DNA of 45,569 nucleotides from Actinomadura flavalba DSM 45200 (GTDB taxonomy: Bacteria; Actinomycetota; Actinomycetes; Streptosporangiales; Streptosporangiaceae). Below are positions 35,528 through 44,058 of the stretch, one piece after another (position 1 is the stretch's first letter; each line of letters starts with the position of its first letter). The stretch lies in assembly GCF_000374305.1 (NCBI RefSeq), contig NZ_KB894105.1:1-45569 (forward strand), given 5' to 3'. The position numbers were made by a program, and so were the translations under genes. A model generated the notes under the pieces. The model saw only the letters and a program-made list of their open reading frames with translations, did not search any database and was not told where the DNA came from.

Positions 35528-36022
35528 TCACTGGACGGGCTGGTACGCCGGCCCGTCGTCGGCGAGCAGCCGGTCGGCCTCGGCGTAGATCTGCTCGGCG
35601 GGCAGGCCGAAGTCGATGCTCTTGCGGAACGGCTGCCGGACGTCGCGGTCGAGGCGCAGGTAGACCTCGTTGCGGTTGCCCTCGGGGTCGAAGAAGTAGA
35701 TCCCGAAGGCGTTGCCGTGGGTGACCTCCTGCTGGACCTCGATGCCCTGCTCCTGGAACGCCCGGTGGAAGGCGCGGATGTCCTCCAGGGACTCCACCCG
35801 CCAGGAGATCTGGTGCTGCTGCTTGGCGCCGGGCGCGGCGGTCCGGCCCTTCTGGAGGACGAACTCGTGGTGCTCCTCCTCGGGGCGGGAGCTGAAGAAC
35901 ACGATGCCGAGGCCGGCGTCCTCGTCGGTGACGGTGAGGCCGAGCACGCGCTCGTAGAAGTCCCGCATCAGCGGGAGGTCGTCGACCCACAGGCCGGTGT
36001 GTCCCAGTTCGGCGATGGCCAT
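35528..36022 (-). CDS. VOC-family dioxygenase-like protein
   Basis: This 164-residue protein has two VOC modules with the expected metal ligands visible: ELGHTGLWVDD (His near residue 8), KQQHQISWRV (His) and PEGNRNEVYLRL (Glu). This is the pattern of small extradiol-dioxygenase-like enzymes of aromatic catabolism, though isomerases and resistance proteins share it. I chose the ATG at 36022, preceded by AAGGAGGG; a longer frame to 36055 lacks a site. It is divergent from the catabolic operon and shares its operator region. Confidence 0.85.
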   Translation of the reverse strand: MAIAELGHTGLWVDDLPLMRDFYERVLGLTVTDEDAGLGIVFFSSRPEEEHHEFVLQKGRTAAPGAKQQHQISWRVESLEDIRAFHRAFQEQGIEVQQEVTHGNAFGIYFFDPEGNRNEVYLRLDRDVRQPFRKSIDFGLPAEQIYAEADRLLADDGPAYQPVQ

Positions 36023-36035
36023 GGAACCCTCCTTG

Positions 36036-36151
36036 TCCTGAATTTCAGGAGTCAAATCCTGATTTCTGAAACAAGGCTAACGCATTGACCCGGGCGGCCT
36101 CCAGACCTAAGCTGTTTCGATATACAGGATGCTCGCCCTGCAAAACAGGAC
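36036..36151. promoter_or_regulatory. Cluster of CCTG/CAGG operator-like palindromes
   Basis: Four related elements lie in the VOC/FAH divergent gap: TCCTGAATTTCAGGA (36036-36050, perfect 7-base arms), TCCTGATTTCTGAAAC (36057-36072), CTGTTTCGATATACAGGA (36112-36129) and CCTGCAAAACAGGA (36137-36150). They flank the predicted promoter on both sides. A common regulator, perhaps the IclR protein, is inferred. Confidence 0.6.
36085..36113 (+). promoter_or_regulatory. Sigma-70-like promoter of the catabolic operon
   Basis: TTGACC (36085-36090), 17 bases, then TAAGCT (36108-36113). The transcript would start near 36120, overlapping the third CCTG/CAGG element, and run 55 bases to the first ATG. Confidence 0.55.
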
Positions 36152-36174
36152 ACCAACGAGAACGGGGGCCCGGG

Positions 36175-36996
36175 ATGCGGTTCGTCGCCTATCGGGACGA
36201 GAACGGCGCCGAGGCGGTCGGCAGGCTCGACGGCACGCGCGTCCACCGGCTGCGCGACGTCGCCCGGATCGACCGGGACCTCGCCCCCGGCGCGCTCGCT
36301 GAGGCCGGCGCGGACGGCGCGGGCGTCGAGCTGGACGACCTGGAACTGCTGCCCGTCGCCCGCCCGGAGAAGATCTTCTGCGTCGGGCTCAACTACCGCT
36401 CGCACGTGGACGAGACCGGCCGCGACCTGCCCACGTACCCGGTCCTGTTCCCCAAGTTCGCCTCCGGCCTGATCGGCCACGGCGCCCCCATCACGCTGCC
36501 GCCCGAGTCGCACCAGGTGGACTACGAGGCCGAGCTCGCCGTCGTCATCGGCACTCCGGGCCGCCGCATCTCCCGCGCGGACGCGCTCGGCCACGTCCTC
36601 GGCTACACGATCTGCAACGACGTCACCATGCGCGACTTCCAGTACCGGACCCACCAGTGGATGCAGGGCAAGGCGTGGGACGCCTGCACGCCGCTCGGCC
36701 CCGTCCTGGTGACCCCCGACGAGATCGACCCCGCCGAGCTCGGCATCGCGCTCCGGCTCAACGGCCGCGAGCTCCAGTCGTCCACCACCGACCGGCTCAT
36801 CTTCGACGTCGCCGAGCTGATCCGGGTGACCTCGGAGTTCACCCGGCTGGAGGCCGGCGACGTGATCCTGACCGGCACCCCCGGCGGCGTCGGGTACCGT
36901 CGCGATCCCCAGGTCTTCCTCACCGACGGTGACATCGTCGAGGTGGAGATCGACGGCATCGGCACGCTGCGCAACCCCGTGCGCGCCGAGGCATGA
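36175..36996 (+). CDS. Fumarylacetoacetate hydrolase (FAH) family protein
   Basis: This 273-residue protein has a short N-terminal domain followed by the FAH fold: KIFCVGLNYRSHVDE, YEAELAVVIG (the E-x-E metal ligands), CNDVTMRDFQ, WDACTPLGP and LTGTPGGVGYRR. Family members hydrolyse acylpyruvates or hydrate 2-oxodienoates after ring cleavage. I chose the ATG at 36175, since the upstream open frame runs through the promoter. It is first in the nine-gene operon and should act late on the ring-cleavage product of the bicupin or VOC enzyme. Confidence 0.92.
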   Translation: MRFVAYRDENGAEAVGRLDGTRVHRLRDVARIDRDLAPGALAEAGADGAGVELDDLELLPVARPEKIFCVGLNYRSHVDETGRDLPTYPVLFPKFASGLIGHGAPITLPPESHQVDYEAELAVVIGTPGRRISRADALGHVLGYTICNDVTMRDFQYRTHQWMQGKAWDACTPLGPVLVTPDEIDPAELGIALRLNGRELQSSTTDRLIFDVAELIRVTSEFTRLEAGDVILTGTPGGVGYRRDPQVFLTDGDIVEVEIDGIGTLRNPVRAEA

Positions 36997-37010
36997 GGAG
37001 GGGACGGGAC

Positions 37011-37991
37011 ATGCGGGCAGTGGACGTCCGGATCTTGTGTCCGGGCCAGAACTGGATGAACATCGGCAGCCTGATCGCGAACGGCATGGGCGGCTACGGC
37101 AGCCCGCTGCCGGACGGCTCCACGATCGCGGCCGTCACCGGCACGCCGCCCGCCGCGCTCGGCATGGACGGCCCCCGGCTGGTCGCCCGGGGCCGCTACC
37201 ACTTCGGCATCACCACGCCGAACTGGGCGCTCGCCCTGGCCTGCGCGGGCAAGGGCCCCTACACCGAGCCGCTGCCGCTGCGCGCCGTCGCGGCGTTCCC
37301 GCACGACGACCGGCTCGCGCTCGCCGTCCGCGCGGAGACCGGCATCACGAGCCTGTCCGACATCGCCGCCCGGCGGCTCCCGCTGAAGATCTCGATGCCG
37401 ACGCGGGAGATGGGGCACCCGGCCCGCTGGGTCATGGACGAGATCCTGGCCTGCCACGGCTTCTCCCAGGAGGACCTGGAGAGCTGGGGCGGCGAGGTGC
37501 TGCGCGACCGGCCGCGCTCGCAGAACTCCCCCGACGCGGTCCCCGCCGACCCCTCGTTCGACGCGGTCTTCGACGAGGCGATCATGACGCACCGCTGGCG
37601 GAAGCTCACCACGCAGTACGACCTGCGGTTCCTGCCGCTGGAGGAGCACGTCCTGGCGCACTGCGCCGCCCTGGGCATGCCCGCCGGGGTGCTGGAGAAG
37701 GGACGGCTGCGCGGCCTGGACCGCGACGTCCCCACCCTCGACTTCTCCGGCTGGATCCTCTACTGCGCCGCCGACCTGCCCGACGAGCTGGCCCACCTCG
37801 CCGTCCGCGCCATCGACGAGCAGCGCGAGACCATCTCCGCCCGCTTCACCGGCCCGACCCGCGCCATGACCGCCCCGGTCGACCTGCGCGCGACCGGCCG
37901 CGACCTGCCCGTGCCCCTGCACCCCGGGGCCGCGGCGTACTACCGCGAACAGGGCCACCTGGACGACACCGCCGTTATCGAGGAGGACTGA
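37011..37991 (+). CDS. TAXI-like (TRAP solute receptor) protein without signal peptide, paralog 1
   Basis: This 326-residue protein starts straight into a periplasmic-binding fold (VRILCPGQNWMNIGSLIANGM) and ends with the TAXI-family signature VPLHPGAAAYYRE. There is no signal peptide or lipobox, and no TRAP membrane subunit lies in the window, so it should be cytoplasmic. It could be an enzyme or a ligand sensor; 4,5-dihydroxyphthalate decarboxylase is, as I recall, related to such binding-protein folds. I chose the ATG at 37011, which has GAGGAGGGG 7 bases upstream; an ATG at 36993 overlaps the FAH stop but lacks a site. Confidence 0.8.
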   Translation: MRAVDVRILCPGQNWMNIGSLIANGMGGYGSPLPDGSTIAAVTGTPPAALGMDGPRLVARGRYHFGITTPNWALALACAGKGPYTEPLPLRAVAAFPHDDRLALAVRAETGITSLSDIAARRLPLKISMPTREMGHPARWVMDEILACHGFSQEDLESWGGEVLRDRPRSQNSPDAVPADPSFDAVFDEAIMTHRWRKLTTQYDLRFLPLEEHVLAHCAALGMPAGVLEKGRLRGLDRDVPTLDFSGWILYCAADLPDELAHLAVRAIDEQRETISARFTGPTRAMTAPVDLRATGRDLPVPLHPGAAAYYREQGHLDDTAVIEED

Positions 37992-37993
37992 CC

Positions 37994-38974
37994 ATGGGCA
38001 CCGTCCACGAGCACTTCGAGACCTTCCCGTTCGACGCGCCGCCGCGCGTCTTCGAGCGCCGCGAGGACCTGCTGCTCAGCGAACCGCTGCTGCCGCCCGA
38101 CGGGCGCAAGCGCTGGCGCGACCACCCCGAGATCCAGGTCGTCCACTTCCCGCCGCACTACGTCGAGCAGCCCTTCGCGCACCCGCGCGGCGTCTACGAG
38201 AGCGAGTTCATCCGGCTGGAGTGGCAGACGATGAACAACCGGCAGCCGTTCTACCACCGCAACTGCGACGTGGACGAGATGTCCTTCCAGGTCACCGGGG
38301 TGCGGTCGCTGATGACCGACCTCGGCAGCGTCGACCTTCAGCCGGGCGACTTCTCCCGGCTGCCCGTCGGCGTCGCGCACGACAACTTCGGCCGCGAGGA
38401 CATCCACATCCTGTTCTACGTGCCCGCCCCGGTCACCGAGGCGTACGCGGAGTACCGGACGTCGGAGGTCGTCATCCCGCCGTTCGACGGCTGGGAGCCG
38501 GTCATCACCAACGAGCTGATCACCGAGTGCCTCGGCGGGCCCGGCCACGACGTCGTCATGGCCCCCACCGACGAACTGGCGCTGCTGGAGCACGCCAAGC
38601 AGGAGCCCGAGCGGCTGCGCGTCCTCAAGCCGGACGACACCCCCGGCACGACCTGGCTCTACCGGTCGTCGCACGTCTTCATCGGGCGGACGTTCGCCGA
38701 GGCGTCCGACGGCCGCGTGTACCGGCGCATCCGCAACGCCGAGGAGATCCAGTACCAGATCAGCGGGCAGCGGACGCTGGTCACCCAGCGCGGCACCGTG
38801 CTGCTGGAGCCCGGCGACTTCGTCCGCGTCCCGGTCGGCCTGGCGTTCACCAGCGTTCACCACGAGCCGAGCGCGCACATCACGGTCGTGTCCGCGCGGG
38901 AGGCGCCGCAGGTCTCCGAGACCACCAAGAAGGCCGAGCGGCTGTCGGCCGACGAGATCGAGCAACTGCGATGA
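37994..38974 (+). CDS. Bicupin ring-cleavage dioxygenase-like protein (homogentisate/gentisate type)
   Basis: This 326-residue protein contains two cupin domains. The first has HRNCDVDEMSFQVTG (HxN, then Glu) and GDFSRLPVGVAHDN (His), enough for an iron site. The second has matching structure (RNAEEIQYQISG, GDFVRVPVGLAF) but no His ligands. The layout resembles homogentisate or gentisate dioxygenases, although the intact site is in the N-terminal half here. It is preceded by GAGGAGG and starts 2 bases after the TAXI stop. Inferred role: oxygenolytic ring opening before the FAH step. Confidence 0.78.
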   Translation: MGTVHEHFETFPFDAPPRVFERREDLLLSEPLLPPDGRKRWRDHPEIQVVHFPPHYVEQPFAHPRGVYESEFIRLEWQTMNNRQPFYHRNCDVDEMSFQVTGVRSLMTDLGSVDLQPGDFSRLPVGVAHDNFGREDIHILFYVPAPVTEAYAEYRTSEVVIPPFDGWEPVITNELITECLGGPGHDVVMAPTDELALLEHAKQEPERLRVLKPDDTPGTTWLYRSSHVFIGRTFAEASDGRVYRRIRNAEEIQYQISGQRTLVTQRGTVLLEPGDFVRVPVGLAFTSVHHEPSAHITVVSAREAPQVSETTKKAERLSADEIEQLR

Positions 38975-40068
38975 CGCTCATGCTCGCGGCCCGCGCGCAC
39001 GGCCGGACCGGGCCGCTGCGGCTGGAGAAGGTGCCCGTCCCGGCGCCCGGCCCGGACGACGTGCTCGTCAAGGTCGCGGCGGCCGGGCTGGCGCCGAGCC
39101 TGACCAAGCTCCTCGCGCGCGGGTCGTTCCGGCACCTGCCGACCGTCCCCGGGCACGAGATCGCCGGCACGGTCGCCGAGGTCGGCGCGGCGGCCGACGC
39201 CGCGCTGCTCGGCGCGCGGGTGCGGGTGCACGCGGTGCTGGCCTGCCGGACGTGCCGGTTCTGCCGCACCGACCGCGAGCAGATGTGCCGGTCGGCCGCG
39301 ATGATCGGCCACGGCGCGCACGGCGACGGCGCGATGCCGCTGTACGAGCGGTACCACGACGGCGGCCTCGCCGAGTACGCGCGGGTGCCGTCGTGGCTGG
39401 TGGACGTGCTGCCGGACGGCGTCGGTTTCGACGTCGGCGCCAAGGTCCACGACCTCGGCAACGCCGTCCGCGCGCTGCGCTGCGCCGACCTGCCGCCCGG
39501 CGGCACGCTCGTCGTCACGGCCGCGACCGGGACGATGGGCACCGCGACCGTCCGGCTCGCGCCGTTCTTCGGCGCGGGACGGCTCGTGCTCGTCGGCCGC
39601 TCGGCCGAGCGGCTGGCCCCGGTGCGCGCGCTCAGCACGCTGCCCGCCGAGACCGTCGCGCTGGAGGAGCTGGGCCGCGACTGGGAGAGCGCGCACGCGC
39701 TGACCGCGCGGCTGCGGGCGCTCGTCCCGGACGGCGCCGACGCCGTCCTGGACTTCCTCCCGCACGGCGCGGGCACCGCCCAGGCGCTGGCGGCGCTGGC
39801 TCCCGGCGGGACGCTCGTCCACATGGGCGGCAACCGGACGCCGCTCCCCTACTCGGCCCGCGACCTCCAGCACCACTGCTGGCGCGTCGCCGGCACCCGG
39901 GGCTGCACCCGCCGCGACACCGGCGCCGTGCTGGACCTGCTCGCGTCCGGCGCGCTGGAGGCGTCCGACCTGGTCACGCACCGGTACGCCCTCGCCGACG
40001 TCAACGACGCACTGACCGCGCTCGACCGGCGCGGCGAGCCGATCTGGATGGCGGTGGTGCGGCCGTGA
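38971..40068 (+). CDS. MDR (zinc alcohol dehydrogenase-like) oxidoreductase, paralog 1
   Basis: This 365-residue protein has the structural-zinc loop CRTCRFCRTDREQMC (about residues 88-102) and VPGHEIAG. The usual first catalytic zinc ligand (Cys in the CGxDxH stretch) is replaced by GLAPSLTKL. The nucleotide site is VVTAATGTMGTATVRLA. It is highly similar to the gene at 44055. Its ATG overlaps the bicupin stop (ATGA). The substrate is unknown, and the lost ligand suggests a reductase or other zinc-independent activity. Confidence 0.88.
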   Translation: MTLMLAARAHGRTGPLRLEKVPVPAPGPDDVLVKVAAAGLAPSLTKLLARGSFRHLPTVPGHEIAGTVAEVGAAADAALLGARVRVHAVLACRTCRFCRTDREQMCRSAAMIGHGAHGDGAMPLYERYHDGGLAEYARVPSWLVDVLPDGVGFDVGAKVHDLGNAVRALRCADLPPGGTLVVTAATGTMGTATVRLAPFFGAGRLVLVGRSAERLAPVRALSTLPAETVALEELGRDWESAHALTARLRALVPDGADAVLDFLPHGAGTAQALAALAPGGTLVHMGGNRTPLPYSARDLQHHCWRVAGTRGCTRRDTGAVLDLLASGALEASDLVTHRYALADVNDALTALDRRGEPIWMAVVRP

Positions 40069-40754
40069 CGCCGGAAGAGGCCAGGGCCCTCGCCGTGCGG
40101 GCGCACCGCGCGCTGGCCGCCGCGGGCCAGTCCGACCTGGTGTGGGGGCACGCCGCCGTCCGCGACCCCGGCGGCCGCGGCGTCTGGACCAAGGCGCCGG
40201 GCTGGGGCTTCGCGGAGGTGGACGACGACCGGACGCAGCTCGTCTCGTTCGACGCCGAGGTCCTGGAGGGCGAGGGCGCCCCGCACAAGGAGTGCCACAT
40301 CCACCTGGAGATCCTGCGCCGGAACCCCGCCCTGCACGCCTCGGTCCACACCCACGCGCAGGCGGCCGTCGCGTTCGCCGCGCTCGGCACGCCGCTGCTG
40401 CCGATCTCGCACGAGGGCGCGCTGTTCGGCGGCGCCGACGTCCCGCGCTTCACGCTGACCGGCCGCCTCGTGCGGACGCCCGCGCTCGGCGCCGCGCTGG
40501 CCGAGACGCTCGGCGACGCGCCCGCCGCGCTGCTGCCCAAGCACGGCCTGGTCGCGGCGGGCGCGACCGTCCAGGCCGCGGTGATGCACGCCGTGCTGCT
40601 CGACCGCGCCTGCCAGGTGCAGCTCGCCGCGATGGCGGCCGGGCCGGTGCGGGTGTGGTCCGACGCCGCCGAGGCCGCCGCCAAGCGGACCGAGTGCTGG
40701 CCCCCCGCCCAGCTCGACGCGGGGTTCGACCACCTCGCGCGGAAGGACGTCTGA
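40065..40754 (+). CDS. Class II aldolase/adducin family protein
   Basis: This 229-residue protein has the family zinc site: acidic base and His region PHKECHIHLEIL (about 75-86), HTHAQAAVAF (about 97-106) and PKHGLVAAG (His about 157). The family contains aldolases, epimerases and decarboxylases that work through an enediolate or similar intermediate. The GTG start overlaps the MDR stop (GTGA). In this setting it may cleave or decarboxylate a hydroxy-acid intermediate; the substrate is unknown. Confidence 0.88.
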   Translation: MTPEEARALAVRAHRALAAAGQSDLVWGHAAVRDPGGRGVWTKAPGWGFAEVDDDRTQLVSFDAEVLEGEGAPHKECHIHLEILRRNPALHASVHTHAQAAVAFAALGTPLLPISHEGALFGGADVPRFTLTGRLVRTPALGAALAETLGDAPAALLPKHGLVAAGATVQAAVMHAVLLDRACQVQLAAMAAGPVRVWSDAAEAAAKRTECWPPAQLDAGFDHLARKDV

Positions 40755-40755
40755 C

Positions 40756-42372
40756 ATGCCCCTCCCCGTCCTCCCCGTTCTCATCGTCGGCGCCGGTCCC
40801 GTGGGGCTGACGATGGCGAACCTGCTCGCCGCCCGGGACGTGCCCGTCGTCCTCGTCGAGCGCAACGCGACCACCAGCGACGAGGCCAAGGCCATCAGCC
40901 TCGACGACGAGTCGCTGCGCACCCTCCAGGCCGCCGGGCTGGCCGAGGCCGTGCTCGGCATCGTCGTGCCGGGCACCGGCACCCGCTACTACGACCGCAA
41001 GGGCCGTCCGCTGTTCCACGCGCGCGGCCCCGAGCCCTACCGGCTCGGCTACACCTTCAAGAACCAGTTCGCCCAGCCCGAGCTGGAACGCCTGCTGCTC
41101 CAGTCGCTCAAGGAGCGCGACGGCGTGGACGTGCGGTTCGCGACCGAGCTGGTCGCCGTCGCGGACACCGCCGACGGCGCGCTCGCCCACCTGCGCGGCG
41201 CCGACGGCGACGTCACCGACCTGCGGGTGAGCTGGGTGCTCGGCTGCGACGGCGGGCGCAGCACCGTCCGCGAGCTGCGGCGCATCGACATGACCGGCAC
41301 CAGCCACCGCGACGTGTGGCTCGTCGCGGACACCGTGGGCGACGACCACGACGAGCGCTACGGCATGCACCTGGGCCGCCCCGACCGGCCCACCGTGATC
41401 GTGCCCGGCCGCGACGGGCGGTGCCGCTACGAGTTCCGGCTCCGGCCCGGCGAGGGCGCGGGCGGCACCCGGCCCGACTTCGCGACGATCCAGCGGCTCG
41501 TCGCCCCGTACCGGGACATCACCCCCGACCAGGTCGAACGCTGCACCAACTACACGTTCAACGCGGTCGTCGCGGACCGGTGGCGCGACGGACGCTGCTT
41601 CCTGCTCGGCGACGCCGCCCACATGATGCCGCCGTTCGCCGGGCAGGGCCTCAACTCCGGCGTCCGCGACGCCGCCAACCTCGCCTGGAAGCTGGCCGAG
41701 GTGTGGCACGGCCGCGCCGCCGCGTCCCTGCTGGACACCTACGAGCCCGAGCGCCGCCCGCACGCCACCGCGATGGTCGCGTTCTCCGAGCGGCTCGGCC
41801 GGGTCGTCATGACCGTCGACCCGATGCGGGGACGGCTCCGCGACGCCGCCGTCCGGACGCTGCTGCTCACCCCGTGGGGGCGGCGCTACCTCGCGGAGAT
41901 GCGGTTCCGGCCCCGCGCCGTGCACGCCGCCGGGCTCGTCGTCCGGACCGGCTCCGGCGACGAACGGCTCACCGGCGCCCAGTTCCCCCAGCCGCGCGTG
42001 CTCGTGCCGCCGAGCCTGCACCCGCGCCTGCTCGACGACGTGCTCGGCACCGGCCTGGCGCTGCTCGGCGTGGACGTCGGCGCCGCCGACTGGGAGCGCG
42101 CGGCGGCGGCGCTCCCGGCGTCCGCGCACCTGACGCACGTGGACGTGCGGCTCGGTGAACGGCTTCCCCGGCCGCACGCGTCCCGGCAGGCCGTCGCGGA
42201 CGCCGACGGGCGGCTGGAGGCCGCCCTGGCCGGGGCGCGGGGCCGGTTCGTCCTGGTGAAACCCGACCGCTACGTCGCGGCGGTCTTCGCCGCCGCCGAC
42301 GCCGCCCGCGTCGGAACCGTCCTGGGCCGTCACGGCGTCGCGCCGTCGCGGCCACGAGAGGAGACCGCATGA
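40756..42372 (+). CDS. FAD-dependent aromatic hydroxylase (MhpA/PheA-like)
   Basis: This 538-residue protein has the FAD motif LIVGAGPVGLTMANLL at the N-terminus, GCDGGRSTVR (about residue 160) and the second FAD motif LLGDAAHMMPPFAGQGLNSG (about 290), plus a thioredoxin-like C-terminal region. This is the class A flavoprotein monooxygenase family of 3-(3-hydroxyphenyl)propionate and phenol hydroxylases. It likely adds a hydroxyl to the aromatic substrate before ring cleavage. It starts 1 base after the aldolase stop and ends in an ATGA overlap. Confidence 0.92.
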   Translation: MPLPVLPVLIVGAGPVGLTMANLLAARDVPVVLVERNATTSDEAKAISLDDESLRTLQAAGLAEAVLGIVVPGTGTRYYDRKGRPLFHARGPEPYRLGYTFKNQFAQPELERLLLQSLKERDGVDVRFATELVAVADTADGALAHLRGADGDVTDLRVSWVLGCDGGRSTVRELRRIDMTGTSHRDVWLVADTVGDDHDERYGMHLGRPDRPTVIVPGRDGRCRYEFRLRPGEGAGGTRPDFATIQRLVAPYRDITPDQVERCTNYTFNAVVADRWRDGRCFLLGDAAHMMPPFAGQGLNSGVRDAANLAWKLAEVWHGRAAASLLDTYEPERRPHATAMVAFSERLGRVVMTVDPMRGRLRDAAVRTLLLTPWGRRYLAEMRFRPRAVHAAGLVVRTGSGDERLTGAQFPQPRVLVPPSLHPRLLDDVLGTGLALLGVDVGAADWERAAAALPASAHLTHVDVRLGERLPRPHASRQAVADADGRLEAALAGARGRFVLVKPDRYVAAVFAAADAARVGTVLGRHGVAPSRPREETA

Positions 42373-43325
42373 CCCGCCCGCCCGAACCGAGGATCGAACG
42401 GTCGCTCACCCTGCACCTGCGCGGCGACTGGGGCATGGCCAACCTGCACCGCGTCTGCGGCTGGATCTCCCAGGAGCTGACCGACCGGTGCGGCCCGCAC
42501 ACCCGCGTCGCGACGTGGACCGGCCGGGGCTTCTCCGACTCCGTCCGCGCGGTCGGCCGGGGCGAGGTGCACGCCGCGCTGACGACGCCCGCCGCGTTCG
42601 CCGCCGCCGCGCTGGACGGACGCGGCGTCTACGCCGATGAGCACTACCCCGACCTGCGGGCGCTCGGCGTCGTCCCGCAGCGCGACCGGCTCGTCGTCGG
42701 CGTGCGGCGCTCGCTCGGCGTCACCTCGTTCGCCGAGCTGCGCGCCGCCGCGCCCGCGCTGACGGTGGCGACGTCGGTGAACGACGGCGTCAACCACGTC
42801 GGGGTCGCCGCGCACGCCCTGCTGGAACGGTCCGGCGTGGACGTCCGCGCGTGGGGCGGCACGTTCCTGGCGGACGAGCGGCCGTTCGAGAGCTTCGGGC
42901 ACGTGCTCGCCGGACGCGCCGACGCGATCGTGCACGAGGCCGTCATGCTGCCGTACTGGCAGGAGTTCGGCGGCGACCTGCACTTCCTGGAGGTCGAGCC
43001 GGACGTCCTGACCGGGCTGCGCAACGACCTCGGGTGGCCGTCCGCCGTCGTCGAGGAGGGCTTCTTCCCCGGCTGCCCGCGCTTCACCACGCTCGACTTC
43101 TCCGACTTCCTGCTGGTGACGCGGGCCGACCTGCCCGACGACGTCGCCTACGCCATCGCCTGGGTGCTCGGCGAGACCCGCGACCTCATCGAACGTCAGT
43201 ACCGCCACATCCCGCCCGAGCGCAGCCCGATCACCTATCCGCTCGACCCGGTGGCGATGGGCCGCGCGCCCATTCCGCTGCACCCGGGCGCCGCCCGCTA
43301 CTACGACGCGCTGACCAACGGCTGA
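42369..43325 (+). CDS. TAXI-like protein without signal peptide, paralog 2
   Basis: This 318-residue protein has a binding-protein-type body (LTLHLRGDWGMANLHRVCGW at the start; FAELRAAAPALTVATS) and the TAXI ending IPLHPGAARYYDAL. It has no signal peptide, like paralog 1 at 37011, but is clearly divergent from it. Its start overlaps the hydroxylase stop (ATGA). A cytosolic enzyme or sensor role is inferred. Confidence 0.8.
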   Translation: MTRPPEPRIERSLTLHLRGDWGMANLHRVCGWISQELTDRCGPHTRVATWTGRGFSDSVRAVGRGEVHAALTTPAAFAAAALDGRGVYADEHYPDLRALGVVPQRDRLVVGVRRSLGVTSFAELRAAAPALTVATSVNDGVNHVGVAAHALLERSGVDVRAWGGTFLADERPFESFGHVLAGRADAIVHEAVMLPYWQEFGGDLHFLEVEPDVLTGLRNDLGWPSAVVEEGFFPGCPRFTTLDFSDFLLVTRADLPDDVAYAIAWVLGETRDLIERQYRHIPPERSPITYPLDPVAMGRAPIPLHPGAARYYDALTNG

Positions 43326-43338
43326 AGGAGGACCACCC

Positions 43339-44058
43339 ATGCAGGACTGGATCACCGTGGAGACCGGCGACGGGCCGATGCGCGTGTACGCGGCGCGGCC
43401 CGCGTCCCCGGCCGACCGCGCCGTCGTCGTGCTCCAGGAGGCGTTCGGCGTCAACGAGCACATCCAGGACATCGCGCGGCGGTTCGCGGCGCGCGGGTTC
43501 CTCGCGCTCGCCCCCGACCTCTTCCACCGCACCGGCGCCGGGACGCTCGGCTACGACCAGCACGCCGAGGCGATGCCGCTGATCGGCGCCATCGGACCGG
43601 ACGCGATCACCACCGACGTCCGCGCCGTCCTGGACCACCTGGCCGTCGAGGAGGGCGTCGGCGCCGCGCGCACCGCCGTCGTCGGCTTCTGCTTCGGCGG
43701 ACGGGCCGCGTTCACGGCCGCCACCGCGATTCCGGGGCTCGCGGCGACGGTCGTCTTCTACGGGCCGGGCATCGCCGCCGGACCGCACGCCGTGCTGGAC
43801 CGCGCCGGGTCCATCGACGCGCCGCTGCTGCTGCACGTCGGCGGCGAGGACCCGACCATCCCGGCCGACCAGGTCGCGGCGATCGACGAGACCCTCGGCA
43901 AGGCGGGCGTCGCGTTCGAGCAGCACGTGTACGCGGGGGCCGGGCACGCGTTCGCCTGCGACGCGCGCCCGAACATGTTCCGCGCGGACGCGGCCACCGC
44001 CGCCTGGGGCCGCACGCACGCGTTCCTGGACCGTCACCTGGGCGTGACGGCGCCATGA
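43339..44058 (+). CDS. Dienelactone hydrolase family protein
   Basis: This 239-residue alpha/beta hydrolase has the dienelactone-hydrolase nucleophile Cys in VVGFCFGGRAA (about residue 117), the Glu-containing QEAFGVNEHI (about 32-41), Asp in GGEDPTIPADQ and His in YAGAGHAFACD. Family members open lactones formed during aromatic degradation. AAGGAGGA precedes the ATG. It sits between TAXI paralog 2 and MDR paralog 2. Confidence 0.93.
   Translation: MQDWITVETGDGPMRVYAARPASPADRAVVVLQEAFGVNEHIQDIARRFAARGFLALAPDLFHRTGAGTLGYDQHAEAMPLIGAIGPDAITTDVRAVLDHLAVEEGVGAARTAVVGFCFGGRAAFTAATAIPGLAATVVFYGPGIAAGPHAVLDRAGSIDAPLLLHVGGEDPTIPADQVAAIDETLGKAGVAFEQHVYAGAGHAFACDARPNMFRADAATAAWGRTHAFLDRHLGVTAP

Noticed and set aside
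36993..43325. A TRAP transporter in the catabolic operon
   Set aside because: The TAXI-like proteins have no signal peptide and no DctQ/DctM membrane genes are present.
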